Assembly: GCA_946478985.1 (NCBI GenBank)
Contig: CAMLDZ010000157.1
Span: 1-5,808 of the forward strand
Origin: an uncultured Solimonas sp.
GTDB taxonomy: Bacteria; Pseudomonadota; Gammaproteobacteria; Nevskiales; Nevskiaceae
DNA length: 5,808 nucleotides
Reading direction: 5' to 3'
How positions within the stretch are numbered: the first letter of the stretch is position 1; the number at the start of each line of letters is the position of its first letter. The position numbers were made by a program, and so were the translations under genes. This document shows positions 5,512 to 5,808 of this stretch, piece after piece. The notes under the pieces are model-generated. The model saw only the letters and a list, made by a program, of their open reading frames with translations. It was not told the origin of the DNA and did not search any database.

Positions 5512-5518
5512 GCGCGCC

Positions 5519-5808
5519 ATGAGCCGCACCGCCGCCGTCCCTGAAATCCGCGTCATTCCGATCGACCTGATCCGCCCGGGCAGCCAGCAGGCGCGGCGGC
5601 ATTTCGACGCCGACGCCCTGCGCGAGCTGGCCGAGAGCATCCGCGAATCCGGCATCGTGCAGCCGATCGTGCTGCGCACGCGGGTCTGGGGCTACGAGCT
5701 GCTGGCCGGCGAGCGCCGCTGGCGCGCCGCGCAGCAGGCCGGCCTGCACGAGTTGCCGGCCGTCATCCGCGACGATCTGAGCGATTCGGAAGCCTTCGTC
5801 GTCGGCCT
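5519..5808 (+). CDS. ParB/RepB/Spo0J-like protein, N-terminal domain, 3' truncated by window
   Basis: The first 96 residues of a ParB-family protein; the rest lies beyond the window. ParB proteins bind centromere-like DNA sites and use CTP to slide as clamps. This family also includes nucleoid-occlusion and transcription factors. Box I is seen as [40 protein letters not shown] (13-52). Box II is [19 protein letters not shown] (58-76), including the GERRxR CTP-binding motif at 64-69. The helix-turn-helix and dimer domains are not in view. In-frame ATGs at 5492, 5510 and 5519 are all possible starts with no clear ribosome site; 5519 is chosen because a TAAAAT box overlaps 5510. The usual chromosomal ParB N-terminus (a basic, GLGRGLDALL-like ParA-stimulating region) is absent and no parA lies upstream, so it may be an orphan paralogue. 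No symbol is given for that reason. Confidence 0.85.
   Translation, partial: MSRTAAVPEIRVIPIDLIRPGSQQARRHFDADALRELAESIRESGIVQPIVLRTRVWGYELLAGERRWRAAQQAGLHELPAVIRDDLSDSEAFVVG

Noticed and set aside
4792..5679. Minus-strand frame (295 codons) overlapping folE and the ParB-like gene
   Set aside because: It is out of frame with both recognised genes and has no domain features.
1..5808. CRISPR arrays, insertion sequences, tRNA or rRNA genes, riboswitch motifs
   Set aside because: Reading both strands, I found no regular direct repeats, transposase-like frames, terminal inverted repeats or structured RNA signatures, and no non-coding gap is long enough to hold most of these.

Overview
The window is a compact, GC-rich (by eye about two thirds G+C) stretch of bacterial chromosome holding eight genes. 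The two end genes are cut by the window edges. No gap between genes is longer than about 100 bases. I see no tRNA, rRNA, CRISPR array, insertion sequence, attachment site or replication origin. The FolE sequence is of the short (~181 residue) type found in Pseudomonas. Together with a soluble acyl-ACP desaturase, a membrane acyl-CoA-type desaturase and the high GC, this suggests a gammaproteobacterium. A Nevskiales- or Xanthomonadales-like lineage is possible, but that is a weak inference.

Layout. (1) 1-2787, plus strand: a tightly packed, probably translationally coupled operon. It holds the C-terminal ~320 residues of a membrane fatty-acid desaturase, an MFS exporter of the EntS/MFS_3 type that starts on a TTG inside the desaturase gene, and a LOG-family nucleotide phosphoribohydrolase whose ATG overlaps the MFS stop codon. 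(2) 2791-3471, minus strand: an unrecognised 226-residue soluble protein, convergent with the LOG gene across 3 bp. (3) 3498-3794, plus strand: a complete 98-residue acylphosphatase, divergent from the unknown gene with only 26 bp between start codons. (4) 3804-4787, minus strand: a complete soluble acyl-ACP desaturase with a full set of di-iron ligands. (5) 4878-5423 (or 5456), minus strand: GTP cyclohydrolase I (FolE), 90 bp upstream of the desaturase. That gap holds a consensus TATAAT and a hairpin. (6) 5519-5808, plus strand: the N-terminal domain of a ParB-like protein, running off the window and divergent from folE.

How the genes relate. Two mechanistically unrelated desaturases lie about 2.8 kb apart. 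One is a membrane histidine-box enzyme and the other a soluble di-iron ferritin-like enzyme, so lipid unsaturation is a repeated theme. The other genes (LOG nucleotide hydrolase, acylphosphatase, folE, parB-like) are housekeeping or accessory genes with no obvious shared pathway.

I did not find a convincing undescribed system. The items most worth checking are the uncharacterised 226-residue protein, the overlapping divergent promoters between it and the acylphosphatase, the alternative hairpins in the leader of the acyl-ACP desaturase, and the paired desaturases. All motif assignments are by reading and memory of the families; no database search was run.
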